A stretch of 64,000 nucleotides of DNA, taken from Geothrix sp. 21YS21S-2. GTDB taxonomy: Bacteria > Acidobacteriota > Holophagae > Holophagales > Holophagaceae. Every line of letters starts with the position of its first letter. The first letter of the stretch is position 1. The stretch spans positions 1,398,001-1,462,000 of the forward strand of contig NZ_CP132910.1 of NCBI RefSeq assembly GCF_030846775.1, read 5' to 3'. The position numbers were made by a program, and so were the translations under genes. Under the pieces are notes generated by a model. That model searched no databases and was not told the origin of the DNA. It worked only from the letters and a program-made list of their open reading frames with translations. Shown here piece by piece: positions 1 through 9,073 of this stretch.

Positions 1-2
1 AG

Positions 3-1958
3 TGGTTCCCCTACCACTTCCGGGTCCACGGCTGGGGGCCGGAGCCCCTGGAGATGGACGACCCCTACCGGTTCAGCGCCGCCCTGGGCGACCTGGACGT
101 CTACCTCATGGCCGAAGGCACCCACCTGCGCCTCTACGAGAAGCTGGGCGCCCACCCCTCGGAGCGCGACGGCGTGCCCGGCGTGGACTTCGCCGTGTGG
201 GCCCCCAACGCCCGGCGCGTGAGCGTGGTGGGCACCTTCAACAACTGGGACGGGCGCCGGCACATCATGCGCCCCTTCGCGAGCTCCGGTGTCTGGGAGC
301 TCTTCATCCCCGGCATGGCCCCCGGCGACCTCTACAAGTTCGAGATCAAGAGCGCGGCCGGCAAGGTCCTGCCCCTCAAGGCCGACCCCTTCGCCTTCCA
401 GTGCGAGCACGCCCCCGGCACCGCCTCGGTGGTGCACGATCCCCGCGGCCACACGTGGCAGGACGGCGCGTTCATGGCCGAGCGCTGGAAGCGCAACCGC
501 TTCGACGCCCCCATGAGCATCTACGAGGTGCACCTGGGCTCCTGGCGCCGCCGGGACGACGGCGGCTTCATGGGCTACCGGGAGCTGGCCGACACCCTCA
601 TCCCCTACGCCAAGGAGATGGGCTTCACCCACATCCAGATGCTCCCCGTCAGCGAGCACCCCTTCTACGCGTCCTGGGGCTACCAGCCCCTGGGCATGTT
701 CGCCCCCACCTGCCGCTACGGCTCGCCCCAGGACTTCCAGGCGTTCGTGGACCGCTGCCACCAGGAGGGCCTGGGCGTGCTGCTGGACTGGGTCCCGGCG
801 CACTTCCCCGGGGACGCCCACGGGCTGGGCGAATTCGACGGCACCCACCTCTACGAGCACGCCGACCCCCGCAAGGGCCGGCACATGGACTGGGGCACCC
901 TCATCTACAACTACGGGCGCACCGAGGTGCAGAACTTCCTCATCGCCAACGCGCTGTTCTGGCTGGACCGCTTCCACATCGACGGACTGCGGGTGGACGC
1001 GGTGGCGTCCATGCTCTACCTGGACTACAGCCGGGCCCAGGGCCAGTGGCTGCCCAACCGGTACGGCGGCCGGGAGAACCTGGAGGCCGTCGCCTTCCTG
1101 CGCAGGCTGAACGAGGTGGTCTACTCCCACTTCCCCGACACCTGCACCGTGGCCGAGGAATCCACCGCCTGGCCCATGGTCTCGCGGCCCACCAGCGTGG
1201 GGGGCCTGGGCTTCGGGTTCAAGTGGAACATGGGCTGGATGCACGACACCCTGGCCTACTTCGGCCGGAACATGCTGCACCGCAAGCACCACCACGGCGA
1301 GATCACCTTCAGCATGCTCTACAACGACACCGAGAACTTCATGCTGCCGCTGTCCCACGACGAGGTGGTGCACGGCAAGAAGTCCCTGCTCTGGCGCATG
1401 CCCGGCACCCGGTGGGAGCAGTTCGCCAACCTGCGCCTGCTCTTCGCCTACCAGTTCCTGCACCCCGGAAAGAAGCTCCTCTTCATGGGCTGCGAGTTCG
1501 GGCAGGACCACGAGTGGGACCACAACAAGGCGCTGGACTGGGGCCTGCTGGAATTCCAGGAGCACCAGGGCGTCCGGCGCCTGGTGCGCGACCTCAACAC
1601 CCTGTACCGGGGCCTGCCGGCCCTCTTCGACCGGGACTGCGCACCCGACGGCTTCCAGTGGATCGACTGCGAGGACCGCAGGAACAGCACCCTCGCCCTC
1701 ATCCGCAAGGCCAACGACGGCTCCTTCGCCGTGGCCGTCCTGAACTTCACGGCCATGCCCCACACCGGCTACCGCGTGGGGGTCCCCGCCCCCGGCAGGT
1801 ACCTGGAGGTCCTCAACTCCGATGCCTCTTTATACGGGGGCCAGAACTTCGGCAACGGCGGCGCCGTCGAAACGAAACCGCTGGCAGCGCATGGGTTCCC
1901 GCAGTCCGTGGAGCTCACCCTGCCCCCCCTGGGGGTGGTCGTGCTCAGACTCGGCTAA
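3..1958 (+). CDS. glgB: 1,4-alpha-glucan branching enzyme, 5' end outside window
   Basis: The gene is open from the first bases, reading [10 protein letters not shown] and then [13 protein letters not shown], so the N-terminus lies upstream and the ATG at 54 is internal. The visible 651 residues hold the CBM48 module (NNWDGR near residue 80) and the GH13 barrel. The four GH13 regions are present: DWVPAH near 262, GLRVDAV with the nucleophile Asp near 330, AEES with the acid Glu near 384, and LSHDEVVHG near 452. The enzyme makes alpha-1,6 branches in cytoplasmic glycogen. It is followed 45 nt later by glycogen phosphorylase, so synthesis and breakdown genes share a likely transcript. The family identity is clear; only the true start is unknown. 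Confidence 0.97.
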   Translation, partial: WFPYHFRVHGWGPEPLEMDDPYRFSAALGDLDVYLMAEGTHLRLYEKLGAHPSERDGVPGVDFAVWAPNARRVSVVGTFNNWDGRRHIMRPFASSGVWELFIPGMAPGDLYKFEIKSAAGKVLPLKADPFAFQCEHAPGTASVVHDPRGHTWQDGAFMAERWKRNRFDAPMSIYEVHLGSWRRRDDGGFMGYRELADTLIPYAKEMGFTHIQMLPVSEHPFYASWGYQPLGMFAPTCRYGSPQDFQAFVDRCHQEGLGVLLDWVPAHFPGDAHGLGEFDGTHLYEHADPRKGRHMDWGTLIYNYGRTEVQNFLIANALFWLDRFHIDGLRVDAVASMLYLDYSRAQGQWLPNRYGGRENLEAVAFLRRLNEVVYSHFPDTCTVAEESTAWPMVSRPTSVGGLGFGFKWNMGWMHDTLAYFGRNMLHRKHHHGEITFSMLYNDTENFMLPLSHDEVVHGKKSLLWRMPGTRWEQFANLRLLFAYQFLHPGKKLLFMGCEFGQDHEWDHNKALDWGLLEFQEHQGVRRLVRDLNTLYRGLPALFDRDCAPDGFQWIDCEDRRNSTLALIRKANDGSFAVAVLNFTAMPHTGYRVGVPAPGRYLEVLNSDASLYGGQNFGNGGAVETKPLAAHGFPQSVELTLPPLGVVVLRLG

Positions 1959-2003
1959 GATGGTCATTTCCTCAACCCGCCCCCCCCAGAAAGGCTTGAA
2001 TAC

Positions 2004-4127
2004 ATGGATACGCTCCAACAGAAGCTCCAGAAGCTGACCCGCAACCTCTGGTGGACCTGGCGCCCGGAAGTGCGCGCCATCTTCCGGGACCTGGACCTGG
2101 ACATCTACCACAAGGCCCACCGCAACCCCGTGCGGGTGATCAAGGAGATCACCCCCGAGCTGCTGGAGAAGCGCGCCGACCAGGTGGACATCGCCACCCG
2201 CACGGACCGCGCCCTTCGCCAGCTCAACGAGTACCTGAACCCCCTGACCACCTGGGGCATGATCCACGCCGGCAGCCTCCAGTCCCGCCCCGTGGCCTAC
2301 TTCTGCGCCGAGTTCGGCATCCACGAGTCCCTGCCCATCTACTCGGGCGGCCTGGGCATCCTCGCCGGCGACCACCTCAAGGGCGCCAGCAACCTGGGCG
2401 TGCCCCTGGTGGGCGTGGGCCTCATGTACCACCGCGGCTACACCACCCAGATGCTGGACGGCACCTTCTGGCAGCAGGACGTGAGCGAACCCTTCGAGCT
2501 CGAGGACCTGCCCGTGTACCCGGCCATCGGCGCCGACGGCAAGCCCGCGCGCGTGAGCGTGGAACTCCCCGGGCGCCTGGTGTGGGCCAAGGTCCTGGAG
2601 TGCCACGTGGGGCGCATCCGCCTCATCCTGCTCGACACCCGGGACGACGCCAACAGCGAGGAGGACAAGGCCCTGGCCGCCAACCTCTACGGCGGCGACA
2701 ACCGCATGCGCATCCAGCAGGAGCTCCTCCTGGGCGTGGGCGGGTCGCGGGCCCTGCGGGCTCTCGGAATCACCCCCAGCGTCATCCACCTCAACGAGGG
2801 CCACTCGGCCTTCGCCATCCTGGAATGGGCCCGCCACCGGGTCCAGCAGGACGACATGGAGCCCTGGGCCGCCATCGCCGAGGCGGCGTCGGGCACGGTG
2901 TTCACCACCCACACGCCGGTCGAGGCCGGCCACGACAAGTTCCCCGCCGACCTCGCCGAGGAGCACCTGCGCGCCCTGGCCGAGGGCCTCCGGCTCCCCC
3001 TGCACGACGTGCTGGGCCTGGGCCGCACCAACCCCGGCGACCTGGGGTCCGCCTTCCTCCCCACCGTCCTCGCCCTGAAGCACTGCCGGCGCGCCAACGG
3101 CGTCTCGGCCCTGCACGGCAAGGTGGCCCGTTCCATGTGGCAGCACCTCTGGCCCACCCGCAGCGAGCACGACGTGCCCATCGGGCACATCACCAACGGC
3201 GTGCACGTGCCCAGCTGGCTCTCCTCCGAGCTCAACACCCTCATGACCACCCACCTGGGCGTCAACTGGATGGAAGGCATCGTGCGCCCCGACCTGTGGA
3301 CGAAGATCGCCGCCATCGACCCCGCCGAGATTTGGGAGATCAAGAAGGTCCTCAAGGGCCGCATGCTCAAGCTCGTGCGCGAGCGCCAGACCGCGATGCG
3401 CGCCCGCCAGGGCCTGCCGCCCCTCGAGCCCACCCCGCTGGAGCCCGACGCCCTCACCATCGGCTTCGCGCGGCGCTTCGTGCCCTACAAGCGCCCCGAC
3501 CTGCTCTTCACGGACCTGGACCGCCTCGACGCCCTGGTGAACAACCCCCAGCGCCCCGTGAACCTCATCTTCGCCGGCCGGGCCCACCCCGCCGACGGCC
3601 CCGGCAAGGCGCTGATCCAGAAGGTGGGCCAGCTCACCGCCGACCCGCGCTTCCGCAACCGCATCCTGTTCGTGGAGAACTACAACATCCACATCGGACG
3701 CAACCTCTACCAGGGCGTGGACGCCTGGCTCAACAACCCCCGCAGGCCCCTGGAGGCCTGCGGCACCAGCGGCATGAAGGTGGTCATGAACGGCGGCCTC
3801 CACATCTCCGTGCTGGACGGGTGGTGGGCCGAGGCCTACGACGGCGAGAACGGCTTCGCCATCGGCAACGGCGAGATCCACGAGTCCACCGAGGTGCAGG
3901 ACCGGCGCGACGCCGACGCCCTCTTCCGGCTCCTGGAGGAGAAGGTGGTGCCCATGTACTACCGGCAGGACGCCAACGGCGTGCCCCGCCAATGGATCCA
4001 CGCCATCCAGCGCTCCATGCGCACCCTGGCCTGGCGCTTCAACGCCGACCGCATGGTCATGGACTACGTGCGGAACTGCTACCTGCCCGCCGCCGTGGCC
4101 TCCTCCTGCCAGATGCCCACCCCCTGA
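2004..4127 (+). CDS. glgP: Alpha-glucan (glycogen) phosphorylase, GT35, short type
   Basis: This enzyme releases glucose-1-phosphate from glycogen using pyridoxal phosphate. The 707-aa protein begins with the DUF3417-like region LTRNLWWTWRPEVR typical of the archaeal/bacterial short phosphorylases. It contains YFCAEFGIHESLPIYSGGLG near residue 95 and carries the PLP-lysine motif GTSGMK at about residues 587-592. Both the family start and the end LPAAVASSCQMP look intact. ATG 2004 is preceded by AAGG about nine bases upstream. It lies directly behind glgB. A GC hairpin follows at 4148-4167. The exact sub-type (glycogen versus maltodextrin preference) cannot be read from the sequence. Confidence 0.95.
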   Translation: MDTLQQKLQKLTRNLWWTWRPEVRAIFRDLDLDIYHKAHRNPVRVIKEITPELLEKRADQVDIATRTDRALRQLNEYLNPLTTWGMIHAGSLQSRPVAYFCAEFGIHESLPIYSGGLGILAGDHLKGASNLGVPLVGVGLMYHRGYTTQMLDGTFWQQDVSEPFELEDLPVYPAIGADGKPARVSVELPGRLVWAKVLECHVGRIRLILLDTRDDANSEEDKALAANLYGGDNRMRIQQELLLGVGGSRALRALGITPSVIHLNEGHSAFAILEWARHRVQQDDMEPWAAIAEAASGTVFTTHTPVEAGHDKFPADLAEEHLRALAEGLRLPLHDVLGLGRTNPGDLGSAFLPTVLALKHCRRANGVSALHGKVARSMWQHLWPTRSEHDVPIGHITNGVHVPSWLSSELNTLMTTHLGVNWMEGIVRPDLWTKIAAIDPAEIWEIKKVLKGRMLKLVRERQTAMRARQGLPPLEPTPLEPDALTIGFARRFVPYKRPDLLFTDLDRLDALVNNPQRPVNLIFAGRAHPADGPGKALIQKVGQLTADPRFRNRILFVENYNIHIGRNLYQGVDAWLNNPRRPLEACGTSGMKVVMNGGLHISVLDGWWAEAYDGENGFAIGNGEIHESTEVQDRRDADALFRLLEEKVVPMYYRQDANGVPRQWIHAIQRSMRTLAWRFNADRMVMDYVRNCYLPAAVASSCQMPTP

Positions 4128-4147
4128 ACTTGAATTCACCATCCGTC

Positions 4148-4167
4148 CCCGCCCCCCCTGGGGCGGG
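4148..4167 (+). terminator. GC-rich stem-loop after glgP
   Basis: CCCGCCCC (4148-4155) pairs perfectly with GGGGCGGG (4160-4167) across a CCCT loop, 20 bases after the glgP stop. There is no T-tract, so this may be a processing or stability hairpin rather than a true intrinsic terminator. Confidence 0.4.
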
Positions 4168-4246
4168 CGGCGGCGTGGCTTCCCGGGGCGGGATGCCTTA
4201 CACTGCATCCATGGGCCTTCGCCATACAGCCAAAAGGAATCCGTTC

Positions 4247-4921
4247 ATGGGCACCTCCCTGCGCGCCATCGTCAGCACCGCCGCGGCCCTCCTGGCCTGC
4301 GGCGCCCTCCACGCCGAAAGCGGCACCTGGGGCGCGCAGATCGGCATGGCCCAGCCCTCCGGGGGCGCCAAGCAGTGGGTGGGCTCCAGCGTCGGCGCCG
4401 CCCTGGACGTCACCGACACCTACAGCCTGGGCGGCCAGGACTCGGTGCGCATGCGCTTCGGGTACTTCACCTTCAAGGGCAGCAGCACCACCCCCGAGAC
4501 GCTCACGGTGCCCGGCTGGGCCCAGGCCACCTACCCCGCCAACACCACCAACGAGACCTACGCCTTCACCTACGGGGCCGAATACGTCCGCAGCCTTCCC
4601 GCGCGGCTCTACGTGCTGGCCGGCCTGGGCGTCGCCTACGTTTCGGCCAACCGCACCGGCACCTTCGACCTGACCAGCGCCGCCGCCGGCCCGGTCAAGA
4701 GCAACTACGACGCCAACAACTTCGTCCCCTACTACTGCGCCGGCCTCGGCTTCCAGATCACCCGTTCCGTGGCCCTGGAGGCCCGCTACCAGTCGACCAC
4801 CATGAAGGCCCAGACCCGCAAGCTGGACCTGAAGGCCCTGGGCTACACCACCCCCGCCCAGGTGGCCTTCGACAAGCTGACCGTCTCGACCCTGACCGTA
4901 GGATTGAGCCTCACGTTCTGA
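4247..4921 (+). CDS. Outer-membrane beta-barrel protein
   Basis: The 224-aa product has a signal peptide (MGTSLRAIVSTAAALLACG, cut after ALHA). The mature part alternates polar and aromatic strands, such as VRMRFGYFTFKG and ALEARYQSTTMKAQ, and ends LTVGLSLTF with a C-terminal Phe, as in Gram-negative barrels. The size suits an eight-stranded OmpA/OprF-like or OmpW-like barrel. ATG 4247 has AAAAGGA eight bases upstream and is preferred over the ATG at 4211. It lies between glgP and a secreted glycosidase-like gene, 14 nt upstream of the latter, so the two probably share a transcript. No ligand can be proposed. Confidence 0.8.
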   Translation: MGTSLRAIVSTAAALLACGALHAESGTWGAQIGMAQPSGGAKQWVGSSVGAALDVTDTYSLGGQDSVRMRFGYFTFKGSSTTPETLTVPGWAQATYPANTTNETYAFTYGAEYVRSLPARLYVLAGLGVAYVSANRTGTFDLTSAAAGPVKSNYDANNFVPYYCAGLGFQITRSVALEARYQSTTMKAQTRKLDLKALGYTTPAQVAFDKLTVSTLTVGLSLTF

Positions 4922-4935
4922 CCGGGAGACCCCCC

Positions 4936-5808
4936 ATGAGAATCCGCGGGGCCCTCTGGGCCGTTGCCTGTCTCGTCGCCATCGCCCCCCTGCGGGCCCA
5001 GCTCAAGGCGGGCCCCTGGGTCCCCGCCTACCAGGGCGTGGAGATCGCCACCGGCGACGCCCCCGAACCCCGCCGCCAGAAGGTCTTCGCCGTGCGGGTG
5101 GACCTGCGGGCACCCGGCATCGAGCTCTTCACGACCCCCCACGCCGGACCCATCGAGACCATAAGCGAGACCACGAGCGAATTCCTGGCCCACCACCGCC
5201 TCCAGGTGGCCATCAACGCCAACTTCTACGACCCCTGCTGCACCCCCGGCGACAAGGACCTCCTGGGCCTGGCCATGGCCCGCGGGGAGGTGGTCTCCCC
5301 CGCCGTGCCCAAGGGCATCGGCGCCTCCGCCCTCGTGGCCACCCGGGACAACTTCGCCGCCATCCTGAAGACCGGCCCCGGCTTCACCCCCGGCGGCCTC
5401 TGGACCGCCGTGGCGGGGTCCGAGGTGGTGCTGGCGAACGGCGTCCGCACGATCTCCGAAACCAAGTTCAACAAGGCCACCCACCCCCGCACCGCCGTGG
5501 GCCTCACCCGCGACGGCCGCCACCTGATCCTCCTGGTCATCGACGGCCGCCAGGAAGGCTACAGCGTCGGCGCCACCATGGAGGAGGTGGTGGACTGGCT
5601 GGTCCGCTTCGGCGCCACCGACGGCCTGAACCTGGACGGCGGCGGCTCCACCGCGCTGGTGCGGGACGTGGACGGCCATCCCAGGCTGGTGAACCACCCC
5701 AGCGGCGTGGCCATGGGCTCCAGCAGCAACGCCGGCGGGGAGCCCCAGCAGCGGTCCAACGGGAACAACTTCGGGGTCTTCGCGCGGCCGCTGCAGCCGG
5801 CTTCCTGA
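4936..5808 (+). CDS. Secreted phosphodiester glycosidase (NAGPA) domain protein
   Basis: This 290-aa protein has a signal peptide (MRIRGALWAVACLVAIAPLRA) followed by one NAGPA/DUF2233-type domain. Diagnostic stretches are VAINANFYDPCC near residue 95, PRTAVGLTRDGRHLILLVID near 187 and the end motif TDGLNLDGGGSTALV near 230. Members include the mammalian uncovering enzyme (GlcNAc-1-phosphodiester alpha-N-acetylglucosaminidase) and bacterial proteins linked to exopolysaccharide. The real substrate here is unknown. The start has GGGAG eight bases upstream. It follows the barrel gene closely and precedes a gene-poor stretch with decayed genes (5809-6307). Confidence 0.85.
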   Translation: MRIRGALWAVACLVAIAPLRAQLKAGPWVPAYQGVEIATGDAPEPRRQKVFAVRVDLRAPGIELFTTPHAGPIETISETTSEFLAHHRLQVAINANFYDPCCTPGDKDLLGLAMARGEVVSPAVPKGIGASALVATRDNFAAILKTGPGFTPGGLWTAVAGSEVVLANGVRTISETKFNKATHPRTAVGLTRDGRHLILLVIDGRQEGYSVGATMEEVVDWLVRFGATDGLNLDGGGSTALVRDVDGHPRLVNHPSGVAMGSSSNAGGEPQQRSNGNNFGVFARPLQPAS

Positions 5809-5809
5809 G

Positions 5810-6013
5810 GTTCTCCCCGAACTACCACAACACGGCTGGTCCCGGCACGACCGCCTCTGCTGCGTGGCGCCCAGCTACGACACCGCTTCGGAACGATTCG
5901 AGGTGAGCGACCTGGCCCACGAAGGACAACGCGTCTCCGACCACCGCCGGTTCCGGGTCCTGGGGAAAGGGCAAACCTCACCGTTTACCAGAACAAGCAG
6001 GGATGCGGCTTGA
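5810..6013 (+). pseudogene. Possible endonuclease/exonuclease/phosphatase C-terminal remnant
   Basis: Read in the frame of 5810, this stretch contains GWSRHDRLCCVAPSYD and later RVSDHRRFRVL before a stop at 6011-6013. The HDRL and SDHR spacing resembles the C-terminus of the endonuclease/exonuclease/phosphatase fold (SDHxP motif). There is no N-terminal half and no start with a ribosome site. This is a weak call from short motifs. The rest of the 5809-6307 interval holds only the higA remnant. Confidence 0.25.
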
Positions 6014-6234
6014 CTGGATATTACCCAGGTTCATCTTGCAGCCCAATTGGTGTACCCACCCAGCGGGTGAATGAACTCGTTCGTGGAAAGCGCGGGGTTA
6101 CGCCGGATACGGCATGGCTTCTCAGCAAGGCATTGAGCACTACCCCTGAATTTTGGCTGAATCTTCAGGCGGCCTATGATTTGGCACAAACCCGCCCCCA
6201 GCGGGTGGTTCGCCCGCTGGGAAAAGTGAGCTAG
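6014..6234 (+). pseudogene. HigA-type antitoxin remnant, frameshifted
   Basis: From 6014 the frame reads LDITQVHLAAQL. It then shifts one frame at 6049-6052 and continues GVPTQRVNELVRGKRGVTPD, then TAWLLSKALSTTPEFWLNLQ and AAYDL. Together these form the XRE helix-turn-helix of HigA-family antitoxins, where AAQLGVPTQRVNE would be continuous; CAATTGG-TGTACCC lacks one G. The first ~20 residues and any HigB toxin are missing. The segment is visibly richer in A and T than its neighbours, which suggests acquired DNA. The downstream part alone could be read from TTG 6010, but this would lack half of the DNA-binding domain. Confidence 0.75.
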
Positions 6235-6307
6235 GAGGACGAGCAGCTGACCGCCGAAATAAAGGGCATTGGGGGCCCGAGGCGGTTCCACACGGGATGA
6301 GGAAATC

Positions 6308-7756
6308 CTATTCCCCCCTCGCCTTCCGCCTCATCCCTTCATACAGCTCCAGATAATCCTTAGCGCACGCCTTCCAGCTGAAATTCTGCGCCATGGCGTG
6401 CTTCTGGATCCTGGCCCACGTGCGGGGATCCTCCCGGTACAGCCTGCAGGCCCTGCCGATCGTCTCCCCTAGGATCCAGCTGCTTGCCTCCTTGAACACG
6501 AACCCCGTGGCGGTGGAATCCACCAGGGACTGGGCGTTGGTGTCCACCACGGTGTCCGCCAGGCCCCCGGCGCGGCGCACCAGGGGGAGCGTGCCGTAGC
6601 GCAAGGCGTAGAGCTGGGTGAGGCCGCAGGGTTCCTGGCGGCTGGGCACGAGCATCACGTCGCTTCCGGCCAGGATGCGGTGGGCCATGCCCTCGTCGTA
6701 GCTGAGCACGCACGCCACGCGGCCGGGGTGGGCCTTGGCGGCGGCCGCGAAACCCTGCTCCAGGACGGGGTCGCCGGTGCCCAGGATGACCAGCTGGGCG
6801 TTGAGCTGGAGCAGGTAGGCCACGTTCTCCAGCACCAGGTCCAGGCCCTTCTGCTCGGCCAGGCGGCTCACCACGCCGAAGAGCGGGTCGCCGGGGGACT
6901 CGTCCAGGCCTGTCTCCTGCTGCAGGAGGTTCTTGTTGAGCTTCTTGCCGGAGAGGTGGCGGGCGTCGAAGTGGTGCTCCAGGTGGGGGCTGGTGGCGGG
7001 GTTCCAGATGGCGTTGTCCACGCCGTTGAGGATGCCGGCGAGGTCCCGCCTGCGGTTGGCGAGGAGGCCGTCCAGGCCGCTGCCCGCCTCGGGCTGCTGG
7101 ATCTCCTTGGCGTAGGTGGGGCTGACGGTGGTGATGCGGTCCGCGAAGGCCAGGCCCGCCTTCAGGAAGTTGAGCTTGCCGTAGAATTCGGCCCCTTCGG
7201 GGTGGAAGATGCTGGGCCCCAGCCACAGCTCGGGCAGGAGGGCGGCGGGATAGATCCCCTGGTAGGACAGGTTGTGGATGGTCATGACGGTGAGGGGGAC
7301 GCGGCCCGGGTCCTGGGCGTAGTAGGCGGGGATGAGGGCGGTCTGCCAGTCGTGGGCCTGGAGGATGTCGGGGCGCCAGCCGGCCCAGTCGCCGTTCCGG
7401 CCCAGCTGGGAGGCCGCCCAGGCGAAGGCGGCGAAGCGCAGGTGGCTGTCGCCGTACTCCGCGTAGGGTCCGCCCGCGCGGTCGTAGAGGCCCGGATGGT
7501 CCAGCAGGTAAACGGGCACGCCGTCGGCGGTGGTGCCCCGCAGCAGGCGCGCCTCCCCCTGCCCCATGAGGTCCGGGAAGCCGCCCGCGGGTTCCAGGTC
7601 CCGGATCTGGTTCAGGAAGGCCCCGAACCCCGGAAGCAGCAGGCGGGCGTCGGCACCCAGGGCCCGCTGGGCGCCCGGGAGGGCGGCCATGACGTCGCCG
7701 AGGCCTCCCACCTTCACGTAGGGGAACAGTTCCGTGGCTGCGTGGAGAATCTTCAT
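6308..7756 (-). CDS. glgA: Glycogen synthase (ADP-glucose), GT5
   Basis: GlgA extends alpha-1,4-glucan from ADP-glucose. The 482-aa protein has the usual family length and starts MKILHAATELFPYVKVGGLGD, with the ADP-glucose-binding KxGGLxD motif at residues 15-21. Later it has IHNLSYQG, GILNGVDNAIWNP and, in the C-terminal Rossmann domain, SRLAEQKGLDLV and VPSRQEPCGLTQLYALRYGT, which includes the catalytic E-x7-E region. Its ATG overlaps the glgC stop as ATGA (7753-7756), so translation is probably coupled and the two enzymes are made together. An alternative start far upstream in the same frame would run through glgC and is not credible. Confidence 0.97.
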   Translation of the reverse strand: MKILHAATELFPYVKVGGLGDVMAALPGAQRALGADARLLLPGFGAFLNQIRDLEPAGGFPDLMGQGEARLLRGTTADGVPVYLLDHPGLYDRAGGPYAEYGDSHLRFAAFAWAASQLGRNGDWAGWRPDILQAHDWQTALIPAYYAQDPGRVPLTVMTIHNLSYQGIYPAALLPELWLGPSIFHPEGAEFYGKLNFLKAGLAFADRITTVSPTYAKEIQQPEAGSGLDGLLANRRRDLAGILNGVDNAIWNPATSPHLEHHFDARHLSGKKLNKNLLQQETGLDESPGDPLFGVVSRLAEQKGLDLVLENVAYLLQLNAQLVILGTGDPVLEQGFAAAAKAHPGRVACVLSYDEGMAHRILAGSDVMLVPSRQEPCGLTQLYALRYGTLPLVRRAGGLADTVVDTNAQSLVDSTATGFVFKEASSWILGETIGRACRLYREDPRTWARIQKHAMAQNFSWKACAKDYLELYEGMRRKARGE

Positions 7757-9018
7757 CGGCCGTCCTGCAGGTTGTCCAACATCCGCTGGGATATCAGGGT
7801 TACACCTCCCGGCGTGCGATGGAAGCGAGCAGCGTCCGCCGCCGCGTCCTCCCCCGCCACCAGCCCCTCGGGAACCCGGCAGTCCCGGTCCACCACGACC
7901 CGGTGCAGCCGGGCGTGCTCGCCGATGTCGGCCCCGGGGAGCACCACCGCCTCGTGGAGGTAGGCGTGGGAATGGACCCGCACCTTGCTGGAGAGCAGGG
8001 AACGGTGCACCGTGGCTCCGGAGATGATGCACCCCGCCGACACGAGGCTGCTGATGGCCACGCCGTTGCGGTGGGGGCCGCTGTGCACGAACTTGGCCGC
8101 CGGAAGCTGTTCCTGGTGGGTGAAGATGGGCCAGTCGTAGTCGTAGAGGTTCAGCTCGGGATCCACGTTGGTGAGGTCCATGTTGGCCTCCCAGTAGGCG
8201 TCCACCGTGCCCACGTCCCGCCAGTAGGGCGGCTTGTCCATGTTGCGGATGTGGCTGCGTTCGAAGCGGTGGGCGAACACCCGCGCCCGGGGCACCAGGT
8301 AGGGGATGACGTCCTTGCCGAAGTCGTGGGAGGAGGCCGGATCTGCCGCATCCCGGGCCAGTTGCTCGTATAGGAAGTCGGCCTTGAACAGGTAGATCCC
8401 CATGCTGGCGAAGGCGAGGTCCGCCCGGCCCGGCACGGGCGTGGGCTCCAGGGGCTTCTCCACCCAGGACACGATGCGGCCGGTGGCGTCCGTCTGGGCG
8501 ACCCCGAACTCCCGGGCGTCCGCCAGCGGCACCTCCAGGCAGGCGATGGTCAGGTCCGCGTCCTTCTCCAGGTGGTCCTCCAGGAACCGGCGGTAGTCCA
8601 TCTTGTAGATGTGGTCGCCCGCCAGCACCAGGACGTTCTCGGGCCGGCGGGCGGCAAGGGTCTCGACGTTCTGGTGCACCGCGTCGGCGGTGCCGCTGTA
8701 CCAGGCGTCGCTCTCCAGGCTCTGCTGCGCGGGCAGCACGTGGATGAACTCGTTGAACTTGCCGTTCAGGAAGGTCCAGCCGAACTGCAGGTGCTCCAGG
8801 AGGCTGTGGGAGTTGTACTGGGTGACCACCAGGATCTTGCGGATGTTGGAGTTCACGCAGTTGCTCATGGTGAAGTCGATGATGCGGTACTTCCCGCCGA
8901 AGGCCAGGGCCGGCTTGGAGAGGCTGCGGGTCAGGTCCAGGAGCCGCTTGCCGCGGCCTCCCGCAAGCACCAACGCGATGGTTCGCTGGGCTGCCAGGAA
9001 CACCTCGCGCTGCGACAT
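7753..9018 (-). CDS. glgC: Glucose-1-phosphate adenylyltransferase
   Basis: GlgC makes ADP-glucose, the committed step of bacterial glycogen synthesis. The 421-aa protein has the nucleotide-binding motif LAGGRGKRL at residues 18-26, FGGKYRIIDFTMSNCVNS after it, GTADAVHQN and AGDHIYKMDY in the catalytic domain, and a C-terminal left-handed beta-helix region. ATG 9018, with GAGGGGTG upstream, is preferred over the in-frame TTG at 9060, which would add 14 atypical residues. Its stop overlaps the glgA start. glgCA therefore forms a two-gene unit running towards glgBP, with which it shares the pathway but not the strand. Confidence 0.97.
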   Translation of the reverse strand: MSQREVFLAAQRTIALVLAGGRGKRLLDLTRSLSKPALAFGGKYRIIDFTMSNCVNSNIRKILVVTQYNSHSLLEHLQFGWTFLNGKFNEFIHVLPAQQSLESDAWYSGTADAVHQNVETLAARRPENVLVLAGDHIYKMDYRRFLEDHLEKDADLTIACLEVPLADAREFGVAQTDATGRIVSWVEKPLEPTPVPGRADLAFASMGIYLFKADFLYEQLARDAADPASSHDFGKDVIPYLVPRARVFAHRFERSHIRNMDKPPYWRDVGTVDAYWEANMDLTNVDPELNLYDYDWPIFTHQEQLPAAKFVHSGPHRNGVAISSLVSAGCIISGATVHRSLLSSKVRVHSHAYLHEAVVLPGADIGEHARLHRVVVDRDCRVPEGLVAGEDAAADAARFHRTPGGVTLISQRMLDNLQDGR

Positions 9019-9073
9019 CGGCACCCCTCGAGCATGCTTTTCCCCGGAAGGATGCTCCAAAACCCGCGAGGAT

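Noticed and set aside
54-1958. ATG 54 as the true start of glgB
   Set aside because: Codons 3-53 read a conserved GlgB sequence in the same frame and there is no ribosome site, so the gene begins outside the window.
1830-4208. Very long open frame antisense to glgP
   Set aside because: It is a low-complexity Gly/Val/His-rich shadow of a strongly GC-biased gene with no start signal; similar antisense frames lie over most genes here.
6010-6234. Functional small HTH protein starting at TTG 6010
   Set aside because: The first 14 residues come from the wrong frame after a one-base loss, which removes the first half of the HigA DNA-binding domain.
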